This document shows positions 8,318-18,653 of a stretch of DNA of 64,000 bases, in pieces. The notes under the pieces are model-generated. The model had not been told where the DNA came from. It worked only from the letters and a program-made list of their open reading frames with translations, and did not search any database. A program made the position numbers and the translations under genes. Source of the stretch: Flavobacteriaceae bacterium (GTDB taxonomy: Bacteria; Bacteroidota; Bacteroidia; Flavobacteriales; Flavobacteriaceae). The stretch covers positions 107,581 through 171,580 of the forward strand of contig NVXD01000005.1 of assembly GCA_002746415.1 (NCBI GenBank), written 5' to 3'. The first letter of the stretch is position 1; each line of letters starts with the position of its first letter.

Positions 8318-9331
8318 TTAAGTACTAGTACTAGGTTGATTTTCAATTTTCAGGAACAGCTCCTTACGGTTGGAAACATTCAATTTATTGTAAATATTTG
8401 TAATATGGGACTTCACAGTGCTTAAACTGATAAAAAGTTCATTGGCAATCTCTTTATTACTTTTCCCATCCAGAATTAGGGCTTGGATATTCTTTTCTTG
8501 TTTACTTAAATCAATTGTAGCAGTTGGGTTTCTCTTTCTTTTAATTTGAAATATAAAAAATATCAACCCTGCTATTACAAAACCCAAAAAAATATTGATC
8601 GTTTTACTGAATTGGTACTTTTTCTCTACCTGTACTGTGGTTAAAAAAGTCAATCTATTTTCCAAAAAAAGGTACTCCGATGGGTTTACATCGCTTAGTT
8701 TTAATTCAGCCAGTAGTGTGGTATAGTATGTTGGATTTTCAACAATATCGATATCTAAAAGCGCATTGCTTTCTAGTTGTTTTATGCCAACTAGTTTTAC
8801 CCATAGTATTTGCAAGGAATCTTTCGCAAAGGATTTCATTTTTGCTGTGTACTCTTTTGAAGAAAAATCGGTTGATTCTGAATTTACCTTATAAAGTTTT
8901 GCTTCAAATTTCCGTAATCGTTGCCATTCTGCATCAACTTTATTAGAATTCTCATAATTGGAAAATAGCCGATTTCCCTTTTTAAATCGTATGCTATCCG
9001 TATTGGAAAGAATGAACATTGCGCTTTTATGAACAGTATCGTTCACTATTTTTCGAATTCGATTAACATAAATTCTATATACCTCATTCTTATTTGAAAG
9101 ATGCCTTTTATCAAACGAAAAATATCCATTCTCTTTTATTGGAGCATTAGCAATTACTTTTTCATGGGCATTTCTGTATAGGTCAATTTTAATAAGCTGC
9201 ACCTTCTTTTCCCATTCACTATCATTTTCAATAGGTACATAACCCGTTATAGCATTTTGAGAAAAAGCCCAAAAACCAATCATTGTAAACAATAAGAAAA
9301 AATAATTTTTAAGCACGATTCGTAATTTCAA
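8318..9331 (-). CDS. Membrane-anchored LuxR-type (HTH) transcriptional regulator
   Basis: The protein (337 aa) has an N-terminal signal-like segment, an extracytoplasmic domain of about 220 residues, one membrane span near 245-265 (INIFLGFVIAGLIFFIF) and a C-terminal LuxR/FixJ helix-turn-helix (about 275-332, with KSNKEIANELFISLSTVKSH). This arrangement suggests it senses something in the envelope and binds DNA from the membrane. The start appears to be TTG (9331-9329): a stop codon lies directly upstream in frame, and the first internal ATG (9283) would truncate the signal segment. It lies 52 bp after the serine hydrolase gene and may share its transcript. The ligand and targets are unknown. 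Confidence 0.8.
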   Translation of the reverse strand: MKLRIVLKNYFFLLFTMIGFWAFSQNAITGYVPIENDSEWEKKVQLIKIDLYRNAHEKVIANAPIKENGYFSFDKRHLSNKNEVYRIYVNRIRKIVNDTVHKSAMFILSNTDSIRFKKGNRLFSNYENSNKVDAEWQRLRKFEAKLYKVNSESTDFSSKEYTAKMKSFAKDSLQILWVKLVGIKQLESNALLDIDIVENPTYYTTLLAELKLSDVNPSEYLFLENRLTFLTTVQVEKKYQFSKTINIFLGFVIAGLIFFIFQIKRKRNPTATIDLSKQEKNIQALILDGKSNKEIANELFISLSTVKSHITNIYNKLNVSNRKELFLKIENQPSTST

Positions 9332-9383
9332 CTATTGATAAGACTAAGGTAAGAGATTCTTGAAATAAAGGCAACCAGAAAGT

Positions 9384-10469
9384 CTATACAATATTTTCCT
9401 CTAAAGAAATCAATAACATATCTACGGCTTCATCCAATTTATCTTGCACTTTTGGATCTGTACAGTTTATCAAAATTGCAATTACTATTTGCTGTTCTGG
9501 ATAGATGAAAAAATTAGAATAACCACCAACACCATTACCTATATGTCCATAAAAAGGTCTTCCTTTTTTATCAAAACTTACTTGCCAACCTAAACCATAA
9601 TATGTGGCGTTCCCCTTTATCTCCACTGATGTTAAAAACTGAGAAATAATTGCTTCATCTCCTATTTCATTATTTAAATAGGCCTGTCCCAATTTGGCAA
9701 TATCTCCAGTTGTGGATAAAAAACCGCCTCCTCCCAACTTGTAGAAATTATTTACAGGAATAGATGCTCTAAAACCAAGCTTGTTTTTAGTGTAAAAAGT
9801 GGTTGAACTAGGATAGGTATCACCGCTAATTTCTGGTGTTGTACGTTCCATTCCTAGAGGCTCTAAAACTTTATTTTTTACATATTCCTCAAAAGGAATA
9901 CCACTTGCTTCCTGCATTGCCAAGGACACCAAAACCCAATCAAAACTGTTATATGCAAAATTGGTTCCTGGTTCAAAAAGCAAATCATCATCCTTAAAAA
10001 TAGCTAAGCTTTCTTTAATGGAATATGGTTCATTCAAAGCATACTCTTTTCCTCTATACCCCCTAATTCCTGCAGTGTGACTTGCTAGCTGTCGGATTGT
10101 AAAATCATGTGACTTTCTAGGGAAATAGGGCACATAATCATAAAGTGATGCATCTAAGGCTATAATACCATCTTCTACCATAATAGCCAGAGCAGTAGCT
10201 GCAATGGGCTTAGAAACACTGGCAATTCTAAAAACACTGTTTTGGGCGTCTATACGTTGCTTTTGTTCAATATTTGCATAACCGTATCCTTTTTGAAAGA
10301 CAATCTTCCCGTCTTTAAGAATTGTTATTGCTAATCCCGGAACCTTTCCATCGTCAATTAAGGATTTTAGCAACATATCAGCTTTCATCATTCCTTGAAG
10401 CCTCTTATCATTCCCCAAGAGTTTTATTGAAGTACATAAATTTTTAAAATATGTGAAAATAGGTTTCAT
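9384..10469 (-). CDS. Serine hydrolase of the class C beta-lactamase family
   Basis: The product (361 aa) has the catalytic SxxK at S84-K87 (SVSK), a second-motif region reading YNS where YxN is usual, and HIG in GHIGNGVGG near the C-terminus in place of KTG. The family includes esterases, D-aminopeptidases and beta-lactamases; nothing seen singles out antibiotic hydrolysis. No clear signal peptide precedes the domain. The ATG follows the TAA of the GIN-domain lipoprotein gene with no gap, so translational coupling is likely. It belongs to the PagL-like, GIN-lipoprotein, hydrolase, LuxR gene run. Confidence 0.82.
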   Translation of the reverse strand: MKPIFTYFKNLCTSIKLLGNDKRLQGMMKADMLLKSLIDDGKVPGLAITILKDGKIVFQKGYGYANIEQKQRIDAQNSVFRIASVSKPIAATALAIMVEDGIIALDASLYDYVPYFPRKSHDFTIRQLASHTAGIRGYRGKEYALNEPYSIKESLAIFKDDDLLFEPGTNFAYNSFDWVLVSLAMQEASGIPFEEYVKNKVLEPLGMERTTPEISGDTYPSSTTFYTKNKLGFRASIPVNNFYKLGGGGFLSTTGDIAKLGQAYLNNEIGDEAIISQFLTSVEIKGNATYYGLGWQVSFDKKGRPFYGHIGNGVGGYSNFFIYPEQQIVIAILINCTDPKVQDKLDEAVDMLLISLEENIV

Positions 10470-11276
10470 TTAATCTTTAAATAACAACTTCCCTCTATAC
10501 AGTTCTTCAACAGCAACCTCAGTAGGACGATTAAAACTAATGACATCCCCTGTTCCTCTGATAATTCCATTTAAGGACACTTGTGGGTTGATTAATACAT
10601 CATTAGAACCTCTGTGACTTACCGTTATATTATTTGCTATCAATTCTTCTGCTTCTATTCTAGAATCTCCAGCAGCAAGGTTAATTGAAAAGTTATCAGT
10701 TGCTCCTTTTAATTGAAAATAGGCAATTCCATTAGAAGTAATTGAAACTGAAGTAGCATTAACTTCTAAATTAAAATGACCGTCTGTGGTTTGCGCTTCA
10801 GGATCATTAAAGCTTTCTGAAAGAAGGCTTAGCGCAGCATAGCTTAAAACTCCATCGCTTTCTATTGTTAAGCCTGTACTACTCCTTATTTCAGTGATAT
10901 TGGGTGCAGTAATGTATATTTTGGTGAGCCCATAATTCCGCACATAATTACAATCATTTTCATTTCTAAGTATCAATCTATCCCCTTCAACGGTTGCAAT
11001 TACCTCATTCCGTAGAAATTCCCCCGTTTCTATTTCCACTTTTTGTTCACTGCCCTGTTTTAACACCAATCCAACATTTTCAAATACCGTTATTTTAGTG
11101 AAATTAGACACCATAACTTCTTCCCTTATTATTTTTCCTGCATTTTGAAAACAATCAGAAGCAGTTTCACTGTTACAAGAAGCCATTAAAATGCCCGTTA
11201 GCACAAAAACAAGAAACTTCTGGAAAGCACTCGAGGTAACATTATTGCACATCTTTTTAATTTTCACGTTTCGCAT
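10470..11276 (-). CDS. Head GIN-domain (DUF2807) lipoprotein
   Basis: A 268-aa secreted lipoprotein. The ATG at 11276 is preferred over the adjacent in-frame TTG at 11279. A hydrophobic segment ends in a lipobox GILMASC, giving an acylated cysteine. The remainder fits the DUF2807 putative auto-transporter adhesin, head GIN domain: a repetitive beta-strand pattern rich in N, S and T, likely a beta-helix (for example [19 protein letters not shown]). Such proteins are common in the Bacteroidota and lack an assigned biochemical role. It lies 10 bp after the PagL-like gene and directly abuts the serine hydrolase gene. Confidence 0.8.
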   Translation of the reverse strand: MRNVKIKKMCNNVTSSAFQKFLVFVLTGILMASCNSETASDCFQNAGKIIREEVMVSNFTKITVFENVGLVLKQGSEQKVEIETGEFLRNEVIATVEGDRLILRNENDCNYVRNYGLTKIYITAPNITEIRSSTGLTIESDGVLSYAALSLLSESFNDPEAQTTDGHFNLEVNATSVSITSNGIAYFQLKGATDNFSINLAAGDSRIEAEELIANNITVSHRGSNDVLINPQVSLNGIIRGTGDVISFNRPTEVAVEELYRGKLLFKD

Positions 11277-11286
11277 CAATTCTCTT

Positions 11287-12387
11287 TTACAATCTAATCC
11301 CTATTCCAAATTCTACTGCCTCTGCTTTTGCTCCATGTGATTTCAACGTAAGGGCTCCAAAAACATTATCTCCAAAATAACGTTTCAATCCAATTCTATT
11401 GTACATTTTCCCTTCAAAATCAAATGGATAATACACGTAGTATCCCAATTGGGCAATCATGGACATTTTATTGATAAAGAGTTCATGCCCCAGAAAAAGT
11501 CCTACTCGTTTGTAATCTTCATTCCCTGTAACATCCATTTCTGGAAATGATACGGATTGATATGTAATCAACTCTTTTAAGAAATTGGAAAAGAAAATAT
11601 CTGCTCCAAATTGTATGGCACTTTTTCTACCCAATCGTTTATCTGCATACCCTGAAAGTATAAAAAATCCATATTGACCAGAATTGATAATATCACTTTC
11701 GTTTAGACCCGCTCTAAATACCATATTGTATTTTACAGGTTCGGTTATTTTATCCTTTTCAAGGTCCAGCTCGTATACCAGCTCCTCCCCTTCATTTAAA
11801 TTATATACTAAGCCTGCGTTAAAAACCAATGTATTTGTCGACGTATTTGGAGCTCTAAAATTGGCGTTGGAATAGTGTAATACTGAAAACCCTATTTTAA
11901 AACCAAGACTCTTAAAAACGTTTTCCTTATGATAATTGAGCATTAAATAGGTAGTGCTCAAAAAATCTGAACCATACGCATTGTTTCTAAAATTAGTGTT
12001 CTTATCATATGGATTGGTATTGTAAGCAATTCCCTGTGCCAATCGAAACTGTACATTTCTCTTAAAAAAATAGAAATTGTAATGTGCATACAACCCTATG
12101 TTTTTACCTAATGTAGAATTGTTCATATCCTGATAGACAAAAGAAAAACCTAAATCTGGGTAATTGTATTCTTGCTCCCATTCGACATCGCCAAAGGTTT
12201 TTCTATTGTAACCAATAATCAACCCTGTGGGATGCTCCGTAATCAAATGAGAAATATCCGGATTATGAAGTATAATTGAACCATAAAACTGGCTGGCATC
12301 TATCGTAAATTTTTTGTTTTTTTCTTTGTCTTGGGAAAAACATAGGAATCCCGAAAAAAGGAAACACAAAAGAGCTTTTAGGTTCAT
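11287..12387 (-). CDS. PagL-like lipid A 3-O-deacylase (acyloxyacyl hydrolase family)
   Basis: The protein (366 aa) has an N-terminal signal peptide and alternating beta-strand pattern ending in an aromatic-poor terminal strand, as expected for an outer-membrane barrel. The active-site signature HYSNA is present at 171-175, followed by FRAPNTSTN; in PagL the His and Ser of HxSN are catalytic. It should remove the 3-O acyl chain from lipid A in the outer membrane. It is roughly twice the length of Pseudomonas PagL, with an extra barrel-like C-terminal part of about 160 residues. It heads the run with the GIN lipoprotein and serine hydrolase. Confidence 0.78.
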   Translation of the reverse strand: MNLKALLCFLFSGFLCFSQDKEKNKKFTIDASQFYGSIILHNPDISHLITEHPTGLIIGYNRKTFGDVEWEQEYNYPDLGFSFVYQDMNNSTLGKNIGLYAHYNFYFFKRNVQFRLAQGIAYNTNPYDKNTNFRNNAYGSDFLSTTYLMLNYHKENVFKSLGFKIGFSVLHYSNANFRAPNTSTNTLVFNAGLVYNLNEGEELVYELDLEKDKITEPVKYNMVFRAGLNESDIINSGQYGFFILSGYADKRLGRKSAIQFGADIFFSNFLKELITYQSVSFPEMDVTGNEDYKRVGLFLGHELFINKMSMIAQLGYYVYYPFDFEGKMYNRIGLKRYFGDNVFGALTLKSHGAKAEAVEFGIGIRL

Positions 12388-12451
12388 GCATTATAAAATT
12401 AAAAAAAATATTATGATTGATTGTCTATCTTTTGAAAATCAATCAAAGCCT

Positions 12452-13405
12452 CTAAAAAAGGGCTTTGGCAATTGCTTTAATATTATCTGATTTTCCCATG
12501 GAATAATAATGCAGCACTGGTACACCAGCTTCCTTCAATTTTTTAGATTGCTGAATGGCCCATTCTATCCCCACTTGTCGCACTTCCTTATTATCCTTGC
12601 AAACATCTACCGCATCAATTAAATCTTGAGGTAAATCTATTTTAAATACCTGAGGTAAAATTTGCAAGTGTCTTTTTACCGCAATTGGTTTTATCCCTGG
12701 AATAATAGGCACCATTATACCCATTGCACGTGCGGCATCAACAAATTCAAAATACTTCTGATTGTCAAAAAACATTTGTGTTACTACATAATCTGCTCCT
12801 GCTTCTACTTTCTCTTTTAAACGCTTAAGGTCAGATTGCAAGGAAGGTGCTTCCATATGCTTCTCAGGATAACCTGCCACACCAATACAGAAGCCGGGCA
12901 AGCTGTCCATTTTAACATCATCATGCAGGTACTTTCCGTTATTTAAATTTTGAATCTGATTGACTAAGTCTGTTGCATAAGAATGTCCTCCTTTAGCTGT
13001 GACAAAATATTTTTCGTCTTTCATGGCATCACCACGTAAGGCCATAATATTTTCGATTCCCAAATATTGACAATCTACCAACATGTACTCAGTTTCTTCC
13101 TTGGTAAAACCACCACAAAGCACATGAGGAACGGTATCTACATCGTACTTATGCTTTAGCGAAGCACAGATACCTACAGTACCAGGTCGCATTCTAGTCA
13201 TTTTTTTATCAAAAAGACCGTCTTTCTCAATATAAATGTACTCTTCGCGAGAGGTCGTCACATCAATAAATGGAGGGTTGAATTCCATTAATGGATCTAT
13301 GTTATCATACAAGCCTTGAATATTTTTCCCTTTTATTGGGGGTACAATTTCAAAAGAAAACAAGGTTTTTCCGTTGGCGTTTTTTATATGGTCGGTAATT
13401 TTCAT
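12452..13405 (-). CDS. metF: 5,10-methylenetetrahydrofolate reductase
   Basis: The product (317 aa, a TIM barrel with FAD) reduces methylene-THF to methyl-THF, the methyl donor for MetH. It has the N-terminal FSFEIVPPIKG, where the glutamate is catalytic, plus GIENIMALRGD and VTQMFFDN, all typical of MetF. It lies 1 bp after a small unknown gene and downstream of the two metH genes, so the whole folate-methyl branch is co-oriented and probably co-transcribed. A weak hairpin (CAAAGCC/GGCTTTG, 12444-12467) overlaps its stop codon but lacks a good T-run. Confidence 0.95.
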   Translation of the reverse strand: MKITDHIKNANGKTLFSFEIVPPIKGKNIQGLYDNIDPLMEFNPPFIDVTTSREEYIYIEKDGLFDKKMTRMRPGTVGICASLKHKYDVDTVPHVLCGGFTKEETEYMLVDCQYLGIENIMALRGDAMKDEKYFVTAKGGHSYATDLVNQIQNLNNGKYLHDDVKMDSLPGFCIGVAGYPEKHMEAPSLQSDLKRLKEKVEAGADYVVTQMFFDNQKYFEFVDAARAMGIMVPIIPGIKPIAVKRHLQILPQVFKIDLPQDLIDAVDVCKDNKEVRQVGIEWAIQQSKKLKEAGVPVLHYYSMGKSDNIKAIAKALF

Positions 13406-13406
13406 G

Positions 13407-13649
13407 CTACTTTTTCTTTAATGCCTTTTTAACAGCCTTATAGCTTTCTTCGTATTCCCAATAAACACACCTACCATCCAAATAATCTAGTAATATATAT
13501 TTTTCACTCACGGATTTTATTCTTGAAACAGCAACAAGTTTCCTTGAAAAGGGCAACTCAATTTCCTCTAATATTTCTTTATTATCAGCATCATAACCAT
13601 GAGATATGGTATGATTTCCTAAACTAAGTTCTATAAATTTATTTTTCAT
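13407..13649 (-). CDS. Small conserved-context hypothetical protein (80 aa)
   Basis: I do not recognise this protein. It is 80 aa, without signal peptide or membrane span, with a mixed beta pattern (for example SRKLVAVSRIKSVSEKYILL, about residues 35-54) and a lysine-rich tail. It is a real-gene candidate because it has a proper ATG, lies 10 bp after metH and 1 bp before metF on the same strand, and fills the gap exactly. A role in folate or methionine metabolism would be guilt by association only. Confidence 0.6.
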   Translation of the reverse strand: MKNKFIELSLGNHTISHGYDADNKEILEEIELPFSRKLVAVSRIKSVSEKYILLDYLDGRCVYWEYEESYKAVKKALKKK

Positions 13650-13659
13650 TCCAATTTGC

Positions 13660-16389
13660 TTACTCTACTCTGTTTGGTGCTAGCCATTTCTGTGCCTTTT
13701 CCAAAGATATTCCTTTTCTATTGGCAAAATCATTCACTTGGTCCTCTTTTATTTTTCCTAAACCAAAATACCTAGCTTCTGGATTGGCAAAATAATATCC
13801 ACTAACGCTGGCAGCTGGCCACATGGCCAAACTATCGGTCAATTGCACTCCTATTCTTTCCTCAACACCTAAAAGTTCCCAAATGGCTATTTTTTCTAAA
13901 TGGTCTGGACAAGCAGGGTAACCTGGTGCAGGTCGAATTCCTTTATAAGATTCTTTGATCAATTCTTCATTGGACAAGGTCTCTTTTGCAGCATAACCCC
14001 AGTGATTCATCCGTACTTCTTTATGCAAATACTCAGCAAATGCTTCTGCTAATCTATCTGCCAATGCCTTGACCATAATAGAATTATAATCATCCAAATC
14101 CTTTTCATAAGCTGTTGCCAATTCTGCCGTTCCAAACCCTGTGGACACACAGAAAAAACCCATATAATCCTGGATACCAGATGTTGTTGGCGCTATAAAG
14201 TCTGACAATGAGTAATTAGGCACTCCTTTACGTTTTTTTAATTGTTGGCGCAGGGTCCTGAAAATTATTTTAGATTTTGCTTGAGATGGCAATGTTACTT
14301 CTATGTCATCATCATTAACGGTATTTGCAGAAAACAAACCAAAAACCGCTTTTGCCTTCAATAACTTTTCATCCAAAATTTTGTTCAACATTGCTTTGGC
14401 ATCGGCAAAAAGCTCTGTTGCTTGTTCCCCAACTACCTCGTCTGTTAAAATAGCAGGATATTTTCCATGCAATTCCCAGCTTCTAAAGAAAGGGGTCCAA
14501 TCAATAAAAGGCACCAATTTCCGTAAATCAAAATTTTCCGAAACTTGAATTCCTAACTCCTTAGGCTTTGTGATTTCAGCTTCTTGCCAATCAATCTGAA
14601 ATTTATTCTTACGTGCTTCTTGTAACGTTAAATATTCTTTCTGTTTTCCCCTGTTCATGAACTTTTTTCTAAAGTCCTCATAATCTATCTTGATCGCTTC
14701 TTTATACTTATTTGACGACTTTTTCAATAAATCACCTACTACAGTCACTGCTCTAGAAGCGTCATTTACATGTACAACGGCATTCTTATACTGAGGGTCT
14801 ATTTTTACAGCTGTATGCGCTTTACTTGTAGTTGCACCTCCAATAAGCAAAGGAACTTCAAAATCTAGACGTTCCATTTCTTTGGCCATAAAAACCATTT
14901 CATCTAAAGAGGGCGTTATCAATCCGCTCAATCCAATAATATCAACATTCGCTTTTTTGGCCTCTTCTATAATTTTCTCTGGCGGAACCATTACTCCTAA
15001 ATCTACAATTTCATAGTTATTGCACGCCAAGACCACACCCACAATATTCTTACCAATATCATGAACATCTCCTTTTACGGTTGCCATTAGTATTTTACCA
15101 TTGGACCGTTGCTCCCCGCCTTTTGCTTCTTCTATAAAAGGTAATAAATACGCTACTGCTTTTTTCATTACACGAGCAGATTTCACTACTTGTGGTAAAA
15201 ACATTTTCCCTGCACCAAACAAATCCCCAACGACATTCATCCCTGTCATTAAGTTTATTTCTATAACCTCAATTGGCTCTTTTGCTGCTAAGCGCGCTTC
15301 TTCTACATCTGCAACAATATACTCATCTATACCTTTAACCAAAGCTCGGGTTATTCTGTCTTGCAAGGGTTCTTCTCTCCAAGATAAATCTACGGTCGAT
15401 TCTTTTTTAGTTCCTACTACGCTTTCAGCAATATCTAACAATCGCTCTGTAGCATCCTCCCTTCTATTTAGGATTACATCTTCAATCCGCTCTAATAAAT
15501 CCTTCGGAATATCATCGTATACTTCCAGCATTGCTGGATTTACTATTCCGATATTCATTCCTGCCTGAATAGCATAGTACAAGAAGACAGAGTGCATTGC
15601 TTCCCGAACTGCGTTGTTTCCTCTAAACGAAAACGACACATTACTAACACCACCGCTTACACTTACATTTGGTAAATTTTTTCTAACCCAACGTGTGGCT
15701 TCAATAAAATCGACAGCATTTTTTCTATGCTCTTCCATTCCTGTTGCCACAGGAAACACATTTAAATCGAAGATTATATCTTCAGAAGCAAAACCAACCT
15801 TATCTACCAAAACACGATAAGACCGTTCTGCAATTTCTATTCGCCGCTCGTAATTATCCGCTTGTCCAACCTCATCAAAAGCCATAATAATTACGGCTGC
15901 TCCATAACGTTTTATCAATTTAGCTTGATGGATAAATTGTTCTTCTCCTTCTTTTAAACTGATGGAATTCACTACACATTTGCCCTGCACAACCTGAAGA
16001 CCCGCTTCAATAATTTCCCATTTAGAGCTATCTATCATAATGGGAACCCGAGATATATCTGGTTCAGAGGCAATTAAATTTAGAAAACGGACCATAGCTT
16101 CTTTGCCATCAATAAGTCCATCGTCCATATTTACGTCAACAATTTGTGCGCCACCTTCAACTTGATGACGTGCTATTGCCAATGCTTCATCAAACTTCTC
16201 CTCTTTTACCAAACGCAAAAACTTACGGGAACCAGCAACATTAGTTCGCTCGCCCACATTGATGAAATTACTATTTTCATCAATAATCAAGGGTTCAAGT
16301 CCTGACAACCTTAGTGGTTGTCTATTCCCTCCTAAATTCTCCAGAGAAGAGAGATTTGTTCCGTTTTTATGTAAATTATTTTGACTCAT
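13660..16389 (-). CDS. metH: Methionine synthase, folate-, cobalamin- and AdoMet-binding part
   Basis: The product (909 aa) carries the last three modules of cobalamin-dependent methionine synthase. A pterin-binding TIM barrel (about 35-300, starting [16 protein letters not shown]) is followed by the cap and B12-binding domains, with the lower-ligand motif [10 protein letters not shown], and a C-terminal reactivation domain with [12 protein letters not shown]. The homocysteine-binding module is absent and is encoded by the gene just upstream (16427-17425). Together they total 1241 residues, close to single-chain MetH. The product transfers the methyl group from methyl-THF via cobalamin to homocysteine bound on the partner. 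Confidence 0.93.
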   Translation of the reverse strand: MSQNNLHKNGTNLSSLENLGGNRQPLRLSGLEPLIIDENSNFINVGERTNVAGSRKFLRLVKEEKFDEALAIARHQVEGGAQIVDVNMDDGLIDGKEAMVRFLNLIASEPDISRVPIMIDSSKWEIIEAGLQVVQGKCVVNSISLKEGEEQFIHQAKLIKRYGAAVIIMAFDEVGQADNYERRIEIAERSYRVLVDKVGFASEDIIFDLNVFPVATGMEEHRKNAVDFIEATRWVRKNLPNVSVSGGVSNVSFSFRGNNAVREAMHSVFLYYAIQAGMNIGIVNPAMLEVYDDIPKDLLERIEDVILNRREDATERLLDIAESVVGTKKESTVDLSWREEPLQDRITRALVKGIDEYIVADVEEARLAAKEPIEVIEINLMTGMNVVGDLFGAGKMFLPQVVKSARVMKKAVAYLLPFIEEAKGGEQRSNGKILMATVKGDVHDIGKNIVGVVLACNNYEIVDLGVMVPPEKIIEEAKKANVDIIGLSGLITPSLDEMVFMAKEMERLDFEVPLLIGGATTSKAHTAVKIDPQYKNAVVHVNDASRAVTVVGDLLKKSSNKYKEAIKIDYEDFRKKFMNRGKQKEYLTLQEARKNKFQIDWQEAEITKPKELGIQVSENFDLRKLVPFIDWTPFFRSWELHGKYPAILTDEVVGEQATELFADAKAMLNKILDEKLLKAKAVFGLFSANTVNDDDIEVTLPSQAKSKIIFRTLRQQLKKRKGVPNYSLSDFIAPTTSGIQDYMGFFCVSTGFGTAELATAYEKDLDDYNSIMVKALADRLAEAFAEYLHKEVRMNHWGYAAKETLSNEELIKESYKGIRPAPGYPACPDHLEKIAIWELLGVEERIGVQLTDSLAMWPAASVSGYYFANPEARYFGLGKIKEDQVNDFANRKGISLEKAQKWLAPNRVE

Positions 16390-16426
16390 TTATTATTTTA
16401 AAAATCCCTTCCAACGGGTAAAGGTT

Positions 16427-17425
16427 TTAAGGATGGGAAAATTCTCTTGGTGAATAATCCTTAGCTAAATCTGCAATTGCTTTTATATGTTCAGGATTTG
16501 TGCCACAACATCCTCCAATAATATTGATCAATCCCTTGTCTAAATATTCTTTAATTTGACTAGCCATTTGCTCTGGTGTTTCATCATATTCTCCAAACGC
16601 ATTGGGTAAGCCTGCATTGGGGTGTGCAGAAACTCCAAATTTAGTCTTATCAGAAACCACTTGTAAATACGGTGTTAATTGGTTTGCTCCCAAGGCACAA
16701 TTGAAACCAACTGTCAACAATGGAATATGTGATACTGAAATTAAAAATGATTCTGCTGTTTGTCCAGACAATGTTCTTCCAGAAGCATCTGTAATTGTTC
16801 CAGAAACCATTATTGGGACGTCAATATTTCGTTCCTCTTTTATTTCTTCTATAGCAAATAATGCTGCTTTTGCGTTTAAGGTATCAAAAACAGTTTCCAC
16901 CAATAAAACATCAGAACCTCCATCTAACAAAGCTTCTGCCTGTTGTTTGTATGCAACTCTTAATTCCTCAAAAGTTATGGCTCTAAAGCCTGGGTCATTA
17001 ACATCAGGGGACATGCTTGCCGTTCTGTTGGTTGGCCCAATACTCCCCGCAACAAAACGAGGCTTATGAGGCTCTTTTGCTGTGAATTCATCTGCCACTT
17101 CTCGCGCTATTCTGGCCGACTCATAATTGAGTTCATACACCAATTCCTCCATGTAGTAATCTGCCATGGCAATAGTTGTTCCAGAAAAGGTATTTGTTTC
17201 AATAATATCTGCACCAGCTTCAAAATACTTGGCATGGATGTCAGCTATTGCCTTTGGCTGCGTTAAAGTCAATAAATCATTATTCCCTTGTAAAGGGTGT
17301 TTCCAATCTTTAAATCGTTCTCCTCTAAAATCAGCTTCATTGAATTTATAGCGTTGTAGCATAGTACCCATGGCACCATCCAACACTAAAATTCTTTTTT
17401 CTAATTCTTCTTTTATATTTGCCAT
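16427..17425 (-). CDS. Homocysteine S-methyltransferase subunit of split methionine synthase
   Basis: The product (332 aa) is a homocysteine-binding barrel. The zinc ligands are visible: a Cys in VGFNCALGANQL and the Cys pair in IIGGCCGTNPEHI. The N-terminus LDGAMGTMLQRY is typical of the MetH first module. It is 37 bp upstream of the gene for the folate/B12/AdoMet modules, so this is MetH module 1 as a separate chain. The alternative, a stand-alone S-methylmethionine-type homocysteine methyltransferase (MmuM), is less likely given the neighbour. Confidence 0.9.
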   Translation of the reverse strand: MANIKEELEKRILVLDGAMGTMLQRYKFNEADFRGERFKDWKHPLQGNNDLLTLTQPKAIADIHAKYFEAGADIIETNTFSGTTIAMADYYMEELVYELNYESARIAREVADEFTAKEPHKPRFVAGSIGPTNRTASMSPDVNDPGFRAITFEELRVAYKQQAEALLDGGSDVLLVETVFDTLNAKAALFAIEEIKEERNIDVPIMVSGTITDASGRTLSGQTAESFLISVSHIPLLTVGFNCALGANQLTPYLQVVSDKTKFGVSAHPNAGLPNAFGEYDETPEQMASQIKEYLDKGLINIIGGCCGTNPEHIKAIADLAKDYSPREFSHP

Positions 17426-17530
17426 GCTACGCTTTACTAATCTCTTTTCTTATTCTGTTTACAAAGAAACGCCACTCCCAAACCAAAAACAAAAAAGTAT
17501 TGTTTTATAACCTAATGTCTTTAAATAATT

Positions 17531-17562
17531 AAGCCTTTCAACCTGCAAGAGGTGAAAGGCTT
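17531..17562 (-). terminator. Hairpin terminator between cys operon and metH genes
   Basis: AAGCCTTTC (17531-17539) pairs with GAAAGGCTT (17554-17562), extended by ACCT/AGGT with one bulged base. It lies 22 bp past the ferredoxin reductase stop. The T-run is better on the plus strand (TTTTTAT) than on the minus strand, so termination of the cys operon may be partial and metH could receive read-through. Confidence 0.55.
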
Positions 17563-17583
17563 TTTATATTGTTCTAAAAATTT

Positions 17584-18645
17584 TTAGAGGATACTTTTCA
17601 CCACTTCTTTTTTTGCTTCTTTCTTGGATCCGTCAAACCCTTCAACACCACCAACAGTTGTATATTTCATTACAAACCTTTTATTTGGGTTGATGATTTG
17701 ATATGCAAACTGGCACATGACCGCGGCCTCATGAAAACCTGACAAAATCAATTTTAATTTTCCTGGGTAGGTATTTACATCTCCTATGGCAAATACTCCT
17801 GGAATATTGGTTTGGTAATCCTTGGCATTGTTCACTTTTATAGCATTCTTTTCAATTTCAAAACCCCAATCGCCAATCGGTCCTAATTTTGGAGACAGCC
17901 CAAAAAGTGGTATAAAATTATCCACTTCTAAATACACATCTTCAACATCAACATCCGTACTTTTTATAACTACTGCATCCAAATTATCTTTACCATGAAG
18001 TTCTGCCACCTCAGCTTTTGTGTACAATTTTATTTTGCCCAGCTTTGCTAATTCCGAAGCTTTTTCAACTGAATCCAATGCTCCCCTAAATTCATTTCTT
18101 CGGTGTACCAAAGAAACTTCTGAAGCTACATCAGTAAGAAAAATAGCCCAGTCCAAGGCAGAATCGCCACCACCAGCAATGACCACTTTTTTATCTCTAT
18201 AAACTTCTGGGTCTTTAATGATATAGGCCACTCCTTTATCTTCAAAATCGACAATATTTTCAATCTTTGGTTTGCGAGGCTCAAACGAACCCAAGCCACC
18301 AGCTACAACAACAATAGGTGCCTGATGTTGTGTACCCTTATTTGTGGTCACAACAAAAGAACCGTCCTCTTGCTTTTCCAAAGTTTCTGCTCTTTCTCCT
18401 AAAGTAAAACCAGGTTCAAAAGGTTTTATTTGTTCCATTAATTTATCTGACAATTCCCCTGCTAAAATCTCAGGATAGGCCGGAATATCATAAATAGGCT
18501 TTTTTGGATATATTTCTGAACACTGCCCTCCCACCTGAGGTAAAGCATCAATTAAGTGCGTCTTTAATTTTAATAATCCAGCTTCAAAAACGGTAAACAA
18601 TCCCGTTGGTCCTGCTCCAATTATAAGTATATCTGTTTTAATCAT
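17584..18645 (-). CDS. Ferredoxin--NADP(+) reductase, thioredoxin reductase-like type
   Basis: The 353-aa flavoprotein has two dinucleotide-binding sites: FAD site GAGPTGLF near residue 10 and NADP site GGGDSALDWA mid-protein with HRRNEFRG after it. The family redox CxxC of thioredoxin reductases is absent, as in the YumC/FNR2 class. It is the last gene of the sulfate-reduction operon, 8 bp after the siroheme methyltransferase gene. I infer that it passes NADPH electrons to ferredoxin, which then feeds the ferredoxin-type sulfite reductase encoded two genes upstream. Confidence 0.85.
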   Translation of the reverse strand: MIKTDILIIGAGPTGLFTVFEAGLLKLKTHLIDALPQVGGQCSEIYPKKPIYDIPAYPEILAGELSDKLMEQIKPFEPGFTLGERAETLEKQEDGSFVVTTNKGTQHQAPIVVVAGGLGSFEPRKPKIENIVDFEDKGVAYIIKDPEVYRDKKVVIAGGGDSALDWAIFLTDVASEVSLVHRRNEFRGALDSVEKASELAKLGKIKLYTKAEVAELHGKDNLDAVVIKSTDVDVEDVYLEVDNFIPLFGLSPKLGPIGDWGFEIEKNAIKVNNAKDYQTNIPGVFAIGDVNTYPGKLKLILSGFHEAAVMCQFAYQIINPNKRFVMKYTTVGGVEGFDGSKKEAKKEVVKSIL

Positions 18646-18653
18646 CCTAATTC

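Noticed and set aside
9384..10469. Beta-lactam resistance gene
   Set aside because: The class C-like fold is shared by many esterases and peptidases; no export signal or resistance-specific feature is seen.
12444..12467. Hairpin CAAAGCC/GGCTTTG at the end of metF
   Set aside because: The stem is good, but the minus strand lacks a convincing T-run after it, so I did not call a terminator.
15101..15568. 155-codon open frame on the plus strand inside metH
   Set aside because: It is antisense to the B12/folate part of a strongly conserved gene and its composition (S, T, I and K rich) is that of a frame shadow.
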